Assembly (NCBI RefSeq): GCF_026274175.1
Contig: NZ_JAPHNL010000001.1
Coordinates: 1-64,000, forward strand
Source: Streptomyces beihaiensis
Lineage (GTDB): Bacteria > Actinomycetota > Actinomycetes > Streptomycetales > Streptomycetaceae
Length of the DNA stretch: 64,000 nucleotides
Direction: 5' to 3'
Shown here: one piece after another, positions 23,399 to 32,823 of the stretch
How the letters are laid out: every line of letters begins with the position of its first letter
Numbering within the stretch: position 1 is the stretch's first letter
Program-made: the position numbers and the translations under genes
The notes under the pieces: model-generated
What the model was told of the DNA's origin: nothing
What the model saw: only the letters and a program-made list of their open reading frames with translations
Database searches by the model: none

Positions 23399-25567
23399 AT
23401 GTCCCGACACCAACGCCCCCGGCGCGCCGCCCCACTGTCGCGTCGGCTCGCCGCACCTCCCTTGCGCTTCTTCCTGCCGCTGACCGTCCTGGTGACCCTG
23501 CTGGCGCTGCTGGTGCTGCGCGGGATGGCGAACAACGAGGTGTTCCACGACGAACGCGTCGCGGTCTCGGTCGACAAGGGCACCGTGCCGCCCGGCGTGC
23601 TCCGGGGCGGGCCGATCGTGGACGCCCGCGGAGCCCGCAACGACATGCCGGTCAGCTACACGATCCCCGACAAGACCGTGGTGCTGAGCTTCGACGACGG
23701 CCCGTCGTCGAAATGGACGCCCAAGATCCTCAAGGTCCTGGCCGACAAGCACGTACACGCCGACTTCTTCGTCACCGGCTCCATGGTCACCCGCAATCCG
23801 TCGACGATCCGGAAGATCGTGGCGGGCGGGCACGAGATCGGACTGCACACCTTCACCCACCCCGACCTCGCCTTGCAGACCGGCACCAGGCTCAGCTGGG
23901 AGCTCGGGGAGACCCAGCTCGCGCTCGCGGGCGTCGCCGGCATCCACACCAGCCTGTTCCGTCCGCCGTACTCGTCGACCGCCGACGCACTCGACGACTG
24001 GTCCTGGCCGGTCACCAAGGAGGTCGGCTCGGACGGCTACCTGGTGGCCTTCATCAACAAGGACACCGACGACTGGAAGCGCCCCGGCGTCAACGCCATC
24101 GTCAAGGCGGCCATGCCCGAACTGCCCGGCCAGGGCGAGATGGTGCTCATGCACGACGCGGGAGGCAACCGGTCGCAGACGCTGGCCGCCCTCCCGCTCA
24201 TCATCGACAAGCTCAAGGCCGAGGGCTACAGCTTCAAGACCATCGGCGAGGCACTGGGCACCGGCAGCGCCGACACCCGGGTCACCGGATACGACCTGTG
24301 GGCCGGCAAGGCGTTCTTGTGGTGCACCACGTTCTCCGTGCGCCTGATGCCCTGGCTGGTCGCCCTGCTCGCCTTGGTGGGCATCGCGGTCTTCCTGCGT
24401 TTCGCGCTCATGCTGCTGCTCTCGGTCGTCCATGTGCGCCGCACCCGCAAGCGGGGCTTCTCCTGGGGAAGCCCGGTGACCGAACCCGTCAGCGTGATCG
24501 TGCCCGCTTACAACGAGCAGGAATGCATCACCAACACCCTGCTCTCACTGGCCAGAAGCGACCATCCCATCGAAGTGATCGTCGTCGACGACGGGTCGAC
24601 CGACGACACCGCCGCCATCGTGGAAGGGCTCGACCTGCCGATGGTCCGCCTCATCCGCCAGCCCAACAGCGGCAAGCCCGCCGCACTCAACACCGGTGTG
24701 GCCGCCGCCTCGTACGACCTGATCGTGATGATGGACGGCGACACCGTCTTCGAGCCCTCGACCGTCCGAGAGCTGGTGCAGCCTTTCGCCGATCCGAGGA
24801 TCGGCGCGGTCGCCGGCAACGCCAAGGTCGGCAACCGCGACACGCTGATCGGCGCCTGGCAGCACATCGAGTACGTGATGGGCTTCAACCTCGACCGCCG
24901 CATGTACGACGTGCTGCGCTGCATGCCCACCATCCCCGGTGCCGTCGGCGGCTTCCGCCGCACGGCGCTGGAGCAGGTGGGCGGCATGAGTGACGACACG
25001 CTCGCCGAGGACACCGACGTCACGATGGCCCTGCACCGTGGCGGCTGGAGGATCGTCTACGCCGAGAAGGCCCGAGCCTGGACCGAGGCGCCCGGCAATC
25101 TGCGCCAGCTGTGGTCCCAGCGCTACCGATGGAGCTACGGCACCATGCAGGCGATGTGGAAGCACCGGCACGCGGTGCTGGAGCGCGGCGCCGCCGGTCA
25201 CTTCGGACGCGTCGGGCTGCCCTTCGTCGCGGTGTTCATGGTGCTCACCCCACTGCTCGCCCCCGCCATCGACGTCGCCATGGTCTACGGAGTGGTCTTC
25301 GTCGACCCCTACAGGACCCTGGGCGCGTGGTTCGGCGTGATGGCCGCGCAGGCGGTCCTGGCCTGGTGGTCCTTCCACCTGGACGGGGAGAAGGCATGGC
25401 ATCTGATCACCCTGCCCCTGCAACAAGTGGTGTACCGGGTGCTGATGTACATGGTCCTGCTGCAGTCCTGGATAACCGCCCTGACCGGAGGCCGTCTGCG
25501 CTGGCAGAAGCTACGCCGCACCGGCGAGGTCGGGCTCGACGTCACCATGGGGGAGATGCCGTCATGA
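23399..25567 (+). CDS. Polysaccharide deacetylase-glycosyltransferase 2 fusion (MatB-like PNAG synthase)
   Basis: A 722-residue membrane protein with AGGAAGG just before ATG 23399. After one N-terminal helix comes an extracytoplasmic NodB-type deacetylase (residues about 90-290): LSFDDGPSS with the metal Asp, the HEIGLHTFTHP zinc histidines, and LFRPPYSS. A second helix pair leads to a cytoplasmic processive GT2 domain with VDDGSTDDTAA (near 397), MMDGDT, the EDTDVT acidic motif and the QRYRWSYG product motif, then C-terminal helices. Deacetylase plus GT2 in one chain is the plan of Streptomyces MatB, which makes poly-beta-1,6-N-acetylglucosamine for hyphal aggregation. Its stop overlaps the acyltransferase start by 4 bases. 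Confidence 0.92.
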   Translation: MSRHQRPRRAAPLSRRLAAPPLRFFLPLTVLVTLLALLVLRGMANNEVFHDERVAVSVDKGTVPPGVLRGGPIVDARGARNDMPVSYTIPDKTVVLSFDDGPSSKWTPKILKVLADKHVHADFFVTGSMVTRNPSTIRKIVAGGHEIGLHTFTHPDLALQTGTRLSWELGETQLALAGVAGIHTSLFRPPYSSTADALDDWSWPVTKEVGSDGYLVAFINKDTDDWKRPGVNAIVKAAMPELPGQGEMVLMHDAGGNRSQTLAALPLIIDKLKAEGYSFKTIGEALGTGSADTRVTGYDLWAGKAFLWCTTFSVRLMPWLVALLALVGIAVFLRFALMLLLSVVHVRRTRKRGFSWGSPVTEPVSVIVPAYNEQECITNTLLSLARSDHPIEVIVVDDGSTDDTAAIVEGLDLPMVRLIRQPNSGKPAALNTGVAAASYDLIVMMDGDTVFEPSTVRELVQPFADPRIGAVAGNAKVGNRDTLIGAWQHIEYVMGFNLDRRMYDVLRCMPTIPGAVGGFRRTALEQVGGMSDDTLAEDTDVTMALHRGGWRIVYAEKARAWTEAPGNLRQLWSQRYRWSYGTMQAMWKHRHAVLERGAAGHFGRVGLPFVAVFMVLTPLLAPAIDVAMVYGVVFVDPYRTLGAWFGVMAAQAVLAWWSFHLDGEKAWHLITLPLQQVVYRVLMYMVLLQSWITALTGGRLRWQKLRRTGEVGLDVTMGEMPS

Positions 25568-26964
25568 CCACCGCGGAATCGGGCAGAGCCGGGCTGGAGG
25601 CCGACGGCGACACCACCATGGCCCTGCGGGCGGTGAACAGCTTCGCGGCGCAGTCGGGTGGAGCCTCCCGCCACGACGAGCGCGTACCCGGACACCTGTA
25701 CGGGCGCGTATCCGTACCCGTACAACCTTCCGGACCCGTCGACGAACCGGGCCCGGTCGACCTGCCCGGCCCGACCTCCACGTCGGCGTCCGAGCCGGTG
25801 CCCGCTCCGGCCTTCCAGGCTCCGCCGCGCAAGCCTGGACGCGACCGCTACCTGGACCTGCTGCGAGCGCTGGCCCTGGTCCGCGTGGTGATCTACCACA
25901 ACTTCTCGTGGACCTGGCTGCCATTGATCTTCCCCTCGATGGGGGTGATGTTCGCCCTGGCCGGATCGCTGATGGCCCGATCCCTCAGCCGTCCCGCCCT
26001 GAGTGTGCTCCGGTCGCGGCTGCGCCGTCTGCTGCCCCCCATGTGGATGTTCGGCGTGGTCGTTCTGCCCTTGATGATGCTCGACGGGTGGGGCCCGAAC
26101 TCCAGCGGCCACCCTGTCTGGTGGTGGATCCACCTCGCGTTCTGGGTGCTGCCGGTCAGCACCCCGCCGTTCGCCTCCCACCTCGCCGGCTTCGGCGGCC
26201 ACGTGCCGGACACCTGGGCACAGCAGATCGTCGTGCCGCTGTGGTACCTGCGTGCCTACCTCTGGTTCATGCTGCTGTCCCCGCTCATGCTCAAGGCTGT
26301 ACGCAGACTGCCCTGGGTCACCCTGCTGCTGCCGCTGGCGCTCTCGGCGTTCCTCAACTCCGGCCTGGTCGACCAGTCAGGCCGTGTCATGGAGACGATC
26401 ACCGACTTCACCACCTTCGCCGCCTGCTGGCTCCTCGGCATGGCCCACCACGAGGGGCTGTTCCGCCGCATACCCCAGTACGTCGTTCCTTCCGTCGCGC
26501 CGCTGGTACTCGCCTTCGGCTACTGGTGGCTGCAACAGGCACCGGTGGACCAGCCCCGTATCGGCCCCGACCTGGAGGCGGTGCCGCTGGCTCAGGCGAT
26601 CTGGTCCTTCGGCAGCGTGCTGCTCCTGCTCCATCTGAGCCCCTCGTGGGAGAAATGGCCGCCGAGGCTGGAACGGTTCAACGGAGTCGTGACCCTGCTC
26701 AACTCCCGGGCCGTCAGCCTCTATCTGTGGCACTGTCTCGCGCTGGTGCTCACCGAGCCGCTGATCGCACCGCTGTGGAACAACGACTTCTTCTACACCC
26801 ACCTGCACTGGCTGCTCACCAGCCAGTGGTTCCCGCTGCTGGTGGCGATTCCGCTCATCGTGCTGGCACTGGTGCTCTTCGGCTGGGTGGAGGACGTGGC
26901 GGCCAAGCGCCGCCCGCGGCTCTTTCCCTATCCGCGCCGCCCCAGGGGGCAGCGCCGGAAGTAG
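25564..26964 (+). CDS. Acyltransferase 3 family membrane protein
   Basis: The 466-residue protein starts at ATG 25564 within the synthase stop (ATGA). A disordered Pro/Ser-rich cytoplasmic part of about 95 residues is followed by RYLDLLRALALVRVVIYHNFSW, which includes the conserved Arg and the His of acyltransferase 3, and about ten helices with LWYLRAYLWFM and RAVSLYLWHCLAL. This family O-acylates sugars and lipids across the membrane. Full coupling with the MatB-like synthase argues that it decorates the same polysaccharide or an intermediate of it. Confidence 0.9.
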   Translation: MTTAESGRAGLEADGDTTMALRAVNSFAAQSGGASRHDERVPGHLYGRVSVPVQPSGPVDEPGPVDLPGPTSTSASEPVPAPAFQAPPRKPGRDRYLDLLRALALVRVVIYHNFSWTWLPLIFPSMGVMFALAGSLMARSLSRPALSVLRSRLRRLLPPMWMFGVVVLPLMMLDGWGPNSSGHPVWWWIHLAFWVLPVSTPPFASHLAGFGGHVPDTWAQQIVVPLWYLRAYLWFMLLSPLMLKAVRRLPWVTLLLPLALSAFLNSGLVDQSGRVMETITDFTTFAACWLLGMAHHEGLFRRIPQYVVPSVAPLVLAFGYWWLQQAPVDQPRIGPDLEAVPLAQAIWSFGSVLLLLHLSPSWEKWPPRLERFNGVVTLLNSRAVSLYLWHCLALVLTEPLIAPLWNNDFFYTHLHWLLTSQWFPLLVAIPLIVLALVLFGWVEDVAAKRRPRLFPYPRRPRGQRRK

Positions 26965-27259
26965 CCGGGGCACCAGGGGCAGTGGATCGGCGGAGAACGT
27001 GGACGGGCTCTCGCCTGACAAGACCCTCCACCCCACGGGCCGCGACCTGTACGTGCACACCAGTGAGACGGGCCACCTCGCCGAAACCGCCGACGTACGG
27101 CTGACGGGTGTGACGCTCCCGGCTCGACCGTGCAAGGGGGCACCTCGTCCCGGCGGATGTCGGCCCTCGAAGCAGCGCCGGCGCACAGCCGGTGGCCCTC
27201 TCGGCGTCGTGCCAGGCGACACGGGCAGCGGAGCGGAGGAGCGGTACTACCGTGTCCGC
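26965..27259. other. Non-coding spacer after the glycan locus
   Basis: No frame here has a plausible protein or start. The stretch precedes the 3' end of the decayed zinc-ribbon gene and probably contains the end of the acyltransferase transcript. No clear hairpin was found. Confidence 0.4.
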
Positions 27260-27789
27260 CTACCGTCGGTGTCCGCACGCGGCGGCTGGGACCTTCCCAC
27301 TCGCCACGTGCGGCCTTCCGCACGGTGTCTGCCACCTCCAGGTGCCGCTGGAGGGACAGAAGGTCGCGCCCTGGGCAGCGGATTCCGGCACGAGCCGCAC
27401 GGGTCGGGCTGGGCGAGACGGTGGCCGCAACCGGGGCAGTAGGCGGCCCCTGGTTTCTGTGGAGCACCGCGGGCTCACCAGCTGGCAGCCCGTGTTCACA
27501 TAGAAAGTCTGGCAGCTCCGCTGCCCGACGGCGTACGAACGCTCGGACACCGCGGCGTTGCGGCCCCTGCTGCCGGGAGGCGAGGGCCTCGGCCGCCGTG
27601 TCGGGCGGGCACTTCAGGAACACATGCCCTGTCCGGTGTTCCGGCAGCGGTCGCAGACGCAGTCGGCGCACCGCGGGCAAAGGTTGAACTGCGGAGCGGG
27701 GGGAAGCCGAACTGGAAGCCGGCGCCCGACCCCTACTCCTCGCACCGGTCCCGGTAGTTGTCGCTGAAGCAGATCTCTCCGTCGTTCAC
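27260..27789 (-). pseudogene. Decayed copy of the zinc-ribbon protein gene at 47633-48295
   Basis: On the minus strand, GTG at 27787-27789 starts VNDGEICFSDNYRDRCEE, matching MNDGEIYFSDNYRDQCQQ of the intact gene, and is followed at once by an in-frame TAG. Later parts match in shifting frames: FNLCPRCADCVCDRCRNTGQ, VSERSYAVGQR, PRCSTETRG and GATFCPSSGT, and the final Arg-Arg-stop with downstream taggcggac is conserved. About 200 bases are deleted between the N-terminal and middle zinc motifs and about 80 bases are inserted before the end. It cannot make a working protein. Region 27790-27944 has nothing I recognise. Confidence 0.85.
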
Positions 27790-27944
27790 GCTGTCCCCGA
27801 TGACCTCGTCGTGCACACCGCGCCGCATTTGACGTATCCAGGGGCACCGCTGCGACTTCCGCTTCGTGGAAGAAGTGCGCATGTTGTATCTGCTCACTGA
27901 CCGCCCGGCCACTGAGCACAGCACGAGCGGCGACGTATCGGCAG

Positions 27945-27985
27945 ACCCGCGGTCTCCGCCACGGAAGCGTGGCCGAGACCGCGGG
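27945..27985 (-). terminator. Strong hairpin terminator for the second peptide-transport operon
   Basis: acccgcggtctccgccacg (27945-27963) pairs with its inverted copy at 27968-27985 through a GAAG loop, a stem of 18-19 pairs with one mismatch. It lies about 35 bases beyond the stop of the binding-protein gene at 28022. Confidence 0.85.
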
Positions 27986-28021
27986 TGTGGGAGGTCCGAG
28001 CTGAGGACGACCTCTACGGGC

Positions 28022-29722
28022 TCACTTCGCCCAGCCGATGAGCTCGGGCGGGCCGAGGGTGCCGTAGTTGCCGTAGAACTGAGCCGCGCCGAAGTTCGCC
28101 AGACCCTTCTTCACGACCCAGATGGTGGGGCCGTTGTGGGTGGGCATGATGCCGTAGGTCTTCATGGCCTGGAGCTCGACCTTGTTGCCGGCCTTGATCT
28201 GCTTGTCCAGGGTCGGCAGGTCGGTCACGGCCTTCGTCTCCTTGTCCATGCTCTTCGGCACGGAACGCGACACGTTGAGGCTGGAGTCGGAGCAGTACAT
28301 CTGGCAGATGTACAGGATGCCGTTCGGGTCGCTGGAGATGAAGCCCATACCGAAGATGTCGAAGGCGCGCTTGGTGAACACCTTGTTGAAGTCGGCGGAG
28401 GGGTGGGCGTCGATCGTCAGCTTGACGCCGATGTTCTTCATCATCTGTGCCAGTGCGGTGGCCCTGGCCTTGGTGGTGGCACGGTCACCGATGGTCGGGA
28501 AGGTCAGCTCAAGCTTCTGGCCGCCCTTGGCCCGGATCCCGTCCGAACCCACCTTCCAGCCTGCCGCGTCCAGGTCCTTCTTCGCCTGGTCGGCGTTGAA
28601 TTTCACCAGCTTGCCGAAGTTGTCCTGGTACCCCTTCTGGAAGGGGAACAGAAGGAAAGAGCCGGGCAGCGGCTCCGTGTAGTTCAGCCCCTGGAAGGTG
28701 ATCTTGGCGAGCTGCGAACGGTCGATGCCCTCCATGAGCGCCTTGCGTACTGCCACGTCCTTCAGCTGCGGCGAGGTGCTGTTGAAGACCAGCAGGTTGT
28801 TGGAGGTCGTCGTGCCGCGGCGCACGTCGATGCCCTTGACCGACTTGACCTGGTTGAGCTGGTCGGCGTCCTGCGGGTGGACGGCGTCGATCTGACCGTT
28901 CTTGAAGGCGTTGATGGAGGCGCTCTCCTCCATCTGCACGAACGTGAACTCGTCCAGGTGCGGCTTGGCACCCCACCACTTCGGGTTGGGCTTGTAACTG
29001 ACCGTGCCGCCCTTGGCGTCGAACTTGGAGATGGTGTACGGGCCGGCGCCCCACTCCGGGTGCGGCTTGCTGACGTACGCCTTGTTGAACGCGTCGGCCG
29101 TGGCGATGTGGGGGTTGATGACGTTGGAGAACAGTGACTTCCAGTAGACGAACGGTCCGTCGAAGGTGACGATCGCCTCCTTGGCGTTCTTGCCCTTCTT
29201 CACGGAGGCGATGCTGGAGTAGCCGTCACTGGATCCGACGACGTAGTCCTTGTCCTTGCCGTTCAGCGCGTGCCAGGTGTCCCGGAAGGTCGTCCAGTCC
29301 ATCTCCTGGCCGTCGTTCCACTTGGCCTTCGGGTTGATGTCGTAGGTGACCTGGGTCTTGCCGGCCACCGTCGTCATCTTGACGTCGGTGAGGTAGTCCT
29401 TGTTGAAGGTGATGTTGCCCTTCGGATCGTTGAAGGACAGCTGCGGCTGGTAGAACCAGTCGATCTTTGAGGTGTACAGGGACGCGTTGCCCTGAAGTCC
29501 GTTGAGCTGGTCGGGGATCTCGACGATCGGCAACGTCATCTTGCCGCCCTGCTTCAGGTTGCTCGCAGGCTGCGGGTTGTACGCGGTGAGTACCTGGGCC
29601 TCCGAGGTGGCGCCCTTGGTCTTCTTCTTCCCGGAGTTGTCGGTGTTGCCACCGCTGCACCCCGATAGAACGAGGGAAGCGGCGGCGGCGAGTGCCATCC
29701 CGCCCAGTGCGAGTCTTCTCAT
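28022..29722 (-). CDS. Oligopeptide ABC transporter substrate-binding lipoprotein (SBP_bac_5), second system
   Basis: 566 residues with a signal peptide and lipobox LVLSGC (Cys near residue 22), then a Lys-rich linker. Family 5 traits include the ...YTSKIDWFYQPQLSFND start, TVAGKTQVTYDINPKAKWNDG, KPNPKWWGAKPHLD and RKALMEGIDRSQLAK. It is the last gene of the minus-strand operon, 14 bp after the ATPase stop. Its sequence is richer in Lys, Asn and Asp than the first binding protein, so the two systems probably take different peptides. A strong hairpin ends the transcript. Confidence 0.94.
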   Translation of the reverse strand: MRRLALGGMALAAAASLVLSGCSGGNTDNSGKKKTKGATSEAQVLTAYNPQPASNLKQGGKMTLPIVEIPDQLNGLQGNASLYTSKIDWFYQPQLSFNDPKGNITFNKDYLTDVKMTTVAGKTQVTYDINPKAKWNDGQEMDWTTFRDTWHALNGKDKDYVVGSSDGYSSIASVKKGKNAKEAIVTFDGPFVYWKSLFSNVINPHIATADAFNKAYVSKPHPEWGAGPYTISKFDAKGGTVSYKPNPKWWGAKPHLDEFTFVQMEESASINAFKNGQIDAVHPQDADQLNQVKSVKGIDVRRGTTTSNNLLVFNSTSPQLKDVAVRKALMEGIDRSQLAKITFQGLNYTEPLPGSFLLFPFQKGYQDNFGKLVKFNADQAKKDLDAAGWKVGSDGIRAKGGQKLELTFPTIGDRATTKARATALAQMMKNIGVKLTIDAHPSADFNKVFTKRAFDIFGMGFISSDPNGILYICQMYCSDSSLNVSRSVPKSMDKETKAVTDLPTLDKQIKAGNKVELQAMKTYGIMPTHNGPTIWVVKKGLANFGAAQFYGNYGTLGPPELIGWAK

Positions 29723-29736
29723 GGCGGCCTTTCAGG

Positions 29737-31872
29737 TCAGCTGTCTGCCGTGGTGAACGTGTCCGCGAAGTGGCATGCGTCGCGGTGGTCCTGTCTCCCC
29801 CTTTCGGTCAGCCGCGGAGTCACTCCGCGACACTGTTCCTTCTGGGGATCCGACAGCGTCAGGTGGAGCGGACACCGGGTGATGAATCCGCATCCGGGCC
29901 GGTCGTCGGTCGGACTGGGGAGGTCACCCTTGAGCAGGATCCGTTCCCGGGTGCGCTCCGCGACCGGGTCCGGCAGCGGGATCGCCGAGAGCAGGGCCCT
30001 CGTGTACGGGTGCCTTGGCTTGTTGAAGACGGCGTCGGTCGAGCCGGTCTCCACGATCCGTCCCAGGTACATCACCGCCACGCGGTCGGAGATGTGGCGC
30101 ACCACCGACAGATCGTGAGCGACGAAGAGGTAGGAGAGGCCGAGTTCGGCCTTGAGGTCGTTGAGCAGGTTGATGACACCGGCCTGTACCGACACGTCGA
30201 GCGCGGAGACCGGTTCGTCGAGGATGAGCAGCTTCGGCCTGGTCGCCAGAGCTCGGGCGATGCCGATGCGCTGACGCTGTCCCCCGGAGAACGCGGCGGG
30301 AAACCGTTCGTGGTGCTCCGGGTCGAGACCCACCAGGTCCATCAGTTCCGCCACTTGCGCGGCGATTTTCTTCTTGTCGCGTTCTCCCACCGCGCGCAGC
30401 GGCTCCGCGAGAATGTCGAAGACCGTCATGCGTGGGTCGAGGGAGCCCATGGGGTCCTGGAAGACCATCTGGATGTCCCGGCGCACTTCGCTGATGTCCT
30501 GCTTGCGCCGCAGCTCCGCCACGTCCCGGCCACGGATGGCGATGCGGCCCTGCTCCGGCGGTCTGAGGCCCATGATCTCCAGGAGGGTGGTTGTCTTGCC
30601 GCACCCCGATTCCCCGACCAGCCCGAGGGTTTCGCCCTCATGAATGGTCAGATCGATGCCGTTGACGGCGAAGACGGTGCCCACCCTGCGCTTGAGGAGA
30701 CCGCCCTTGGTCAGGGGGAAGGTCTTCGTGACGCCGGAGAGTTCCAGCACCGTGCGCCGTTCCTCGCCGGAGGACAACGCGTTCTCAGTGACGCGGCGTT
30801 CGGGCACCGGGTAGACGGTGGCGCCGTCGATGGCGCCGTCGCTGATCTCGGCTGAGCGGCGGCACGCGGTCAGGTGCGCGGCTGCCGTGGTCTCCGCCTC
30901 GGCGCCGCCCACCGGTGACAGCGGGGGTTCCGCCTCCCGACAGGCGTCCTCCACCACGGGACAGCGGTCGGCGAACGGGCAGGCGTCGGCCAGGTCGACC
31001 AGCAGTGGCGGGGTGCCGGGCACTGGGACCAGGGCGTCCCGGCCGCTGGAGTCCAGCCGAGGGATGGCACCCATCAGGCCGATGGTGTACGGCATCCGCG
31101 GCGCGGCGAACAACTGGTCCACCGGAGCGCGTTCGACGGACCGTCCGGCGTACATGACCACGACGTCGTCGGCGGAGCCCGCCACCACGCCGAGGTCGTG
31201 GGTGATCATGATGACGGCCGCGCCGGTCTCGCGCTGGGCGGTCTTGAGCACGTCGAGGATCTGTGCCTGGACGGTGACGTCGAGGGCGGTGGTCGGCTCG
31301 TCGGCGATGATCAGGTCGGGATCGTTGGCTATCGCCATGGCGATGACCGCGCGCTGGCGCATGCCGCCGGAGAACTCGTGCGGGAACCCCTTGGCCCGCC
31401 GGTCCGGATTGGGGATACCGACCAGGTCCAGCAGCTCCACCGCACGTTTCCACGCCGCGGCGGACGACAGGTTCTGGTGGATCTGCAGGGCCTCGACGAT
31501 CTGCGAACCGATGCTGAAGATCGGGGTGAGCGAGGAGAGAGGATCCTGGAAGATCATGCCCATCTGCCGACCGCGGACCTTCGAGAGCTGTTTGTCGTCG
31601 AGTTCCAGGAGGTTGTCCTCGCCCAGCGTGGCGTGGCCGGAGACCGAGGCGTAGTCGGGCAGCAACCCCATGAGGGCCATGGAGGTCACCGACTTGCCCG
31701 AGCCTGATTCGCCCACGATGCCCAGGGTCCGGCCGCGGTGCAGGTCGAAGGAGACGCCACGGACGGCGTCGACCCGGCCGGCCTCGGAGGGGAAGGTTAC
31801 TTTCAGGTCGCGTACCGACAGCAGTGGCTGCGCAGTCCCGGACTCGGACGCGACGGTGCGCTGGTCGATCAT
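29737..31872 (-). CDS. Oligopeptide ABC transporter ATPase with two fused nucleotide-binding domains (DppD-DppF)
   Basis: A 711-residue protein holding both ATPase subunits. Domain 1 (residues about 15-340): Walker A GESGSGKS, signature FSGGMRQR, Walker B LIIADEPTTALD, then a CPFADRCPVVEDAC cysteine motif. Domain 2 (about 370-700): Walker A GESGCGKT, signature FSGGQRQR, Walker B LLILDEPVSALD, and GCGFITRCP. The order matches DppD then DppF. It overlaps the permease gene by 4 bases and is followed by the binding-protein gene. All catalytic motifs are intact. Confidence 0.95.
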   Translation of the reverse strand: MIDQRTVASESGTAQPLLSVRDLKVTFPSEAGRVDAVRGVSFDLHRGRTLGIVGESGSGKSVTSMALMGLLPDYASVSGHATLGEDNLLELDDKQLSKVRGRQMGMIFQDPLSSLTPIFSIGSQIVEALQIHQNLSSAAAWKRAVELLDLVGIPNPDRRAKGFPHEFSGGMRQRAVIAMAIANDPDLIIADEPTTALDVTVQAQILDVLKTAQRETGAAVIMITHDLGVVAGSADDVVVMYAGRSVERAPVDQLFAAPRMPYTIGLMGAIPRLDSSGRDALVPVPGTPPLLVDLADACPFADRCPVVEDACREAEPPLSPVGGAEAETTAAAHLTACRRSAEISDGAIDGATVYPVPERRVTENALSSGEERRTVLELSGVTKTFPLTKGGLLKRRVGTVFAVNGIDLTIHEGETLGLVGESGCGKTTTLLEIMGLRPPEQGRIAIRGRDVAELRRKQDISEVRRDIQMVFQDPMGSLDPRMTVFDILAEPLRAVGERDKKKIAAQVAELMDLVGLDPEHHERFPAAFSGGQRQRIGIARALATRPKLLILDEPVSALDVSVQAGVINLLNDLKAELGLSYLFVAHDLSVVRHISDRVAVMYLGRIVETGSTDAVFNKPRHPYTRALLSAIPLPDPVAERTRERILLKGDLPSPTDDRPGCGFITRCPLHLTLSDPQKEQCRGVTPRLTERGRQDHRDACHFADTFTTADS

Positions 31873-32822
31873 GCGCGGCCTCCAGACTGTGAGGTGGGGT
31901 CGAGGGCGTCACGCAGACCGTCTCCGATGAGAGCCATCGCCACGGTGAGCAGCACGACCATGACGGCGGGCAGGTAGAACAGCCAGGGAGCGGTGGACAG
32001 GGTGTGCTGGCCGTCCGCGAGCATGGTGCCCAGCGAGACATCGGGTTGTTTGACGCCGAAGCCGATGAAGGACAGCGCGGTCTCGGCCTGCACCGTCGAG
32101 GCGACGCCGAGCGTGAACGTCACGATGAGCAGCGAACCGATGTTGGGCACCAGGTGTCGCAGGATCGTGCGCAGCGGGCTGACGCCCATGAAACGGGCGG
32201 CCATGACGTACTCGCGCTCTCGCAGCGAGGTCGCCAGCGACCAGATCACTCGGGAGGTGAGCATCCACCCGAAGACCGTCAGTACCACGACCAGCACCTG
32301 CCACTGGCCCCGGTAGTGTGTGCCGACCAGCGCGATGATCAGGAACGAGGGCAGGATCAACAGGAAGTGCACGAACCCGAGCATCGCCCGTTCGACCTTG
32401 CCGCCGAAGTAGGCGGCCGTCGTACCGAACAGCGCAGCGATGGTGGTGGTGAGCAGCGAGACCGACACCGCGATGATGATCGACCTGCTCAGGCCGTGCA
32501 CCAGTTGGGCGTAGGTGTCGTTGCCCGCGCCGTTGGTGCCGAAGAGATGCCCGTCCACGCCCGGCGCGACGCTGAGGGAGGTGAAGTCCGCCTCCTGGTA
32601 GTTCCAGTGCGTCAGGAAGGGGCCGACGATCGAGAACAGTACGAGCAGGAAGAAGAGGACCAGCCCGGCGAGCGCCGGCCTGTTGCGCGTGAAGCGACGC
32701 AGGTAGAGCTTGGCCGGGGAGAGCCGCTTCCTCCTGCCCGTCTCGCCCGTGTGGGCGCCTTCGGTGTCGGGGGGCAGTGGACTGTCGGTTTCCGGGCCGT
32801 GGCTAGGTGTGTTGATGGCCAT
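31869..32822 (-). CDS. Oligopeptide ABC transporter permease, DppC type
   Basis: 317 residues. A charged, disordered N-terminal stretch (SHGPETDSPLPPDTEGAHTG) precedes the OppC helix (LAGLVLFFLLVLFSIVGPFL). Then come the LFGTNGAGNDTYAQLVHG motif, the coupling loop REYVMAARFMGVSPLRTILRH, and the C-terminal GDGLRDALDPT motif. It starts one base after the DppB-type stop and overlaps the fused ATPase gene by 4 bases, so the four genes form one transcript. Confidence 0.94.
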   Translation of the reverse strand: MAINTPSHGPETDSPLPPDTEGAHTGETGRRKRLSPAKLYLRRFTRNRPALAGLVLFFLLVLFSIVGPFLTHWNYQEADFTSLSVAPGVDGHLFGTNGAGNDTYAQLVHGLSRSIIIAVSVSLLTTTIAALFGTTAAYFGGKVERAMLGFVHFLLILPSFLIIALVGTHYRGQWQVLVVVLTVFGWMLTSRVIWSLATSLREREYVMAARFMGVSPLRTILRHLVPNIGSLLIVTFTLGVASTVQAETALSFIGFGVKQPDVSLGTMLADGQHTLSTAPWLFYLPAVMVVLLTVAMALIGDGLRDALDPTSQSGGRA

Positions 32823-32823
32823 G

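Noticed and set aside
27600-27789. A small independent gene starting MRRGVHDEVIGD... or VNDGEI...
   Set aside because: Comparison with the intact zinc-ribbon gene shows it is a piece of the decayed copy with a stop after about 18 codons.
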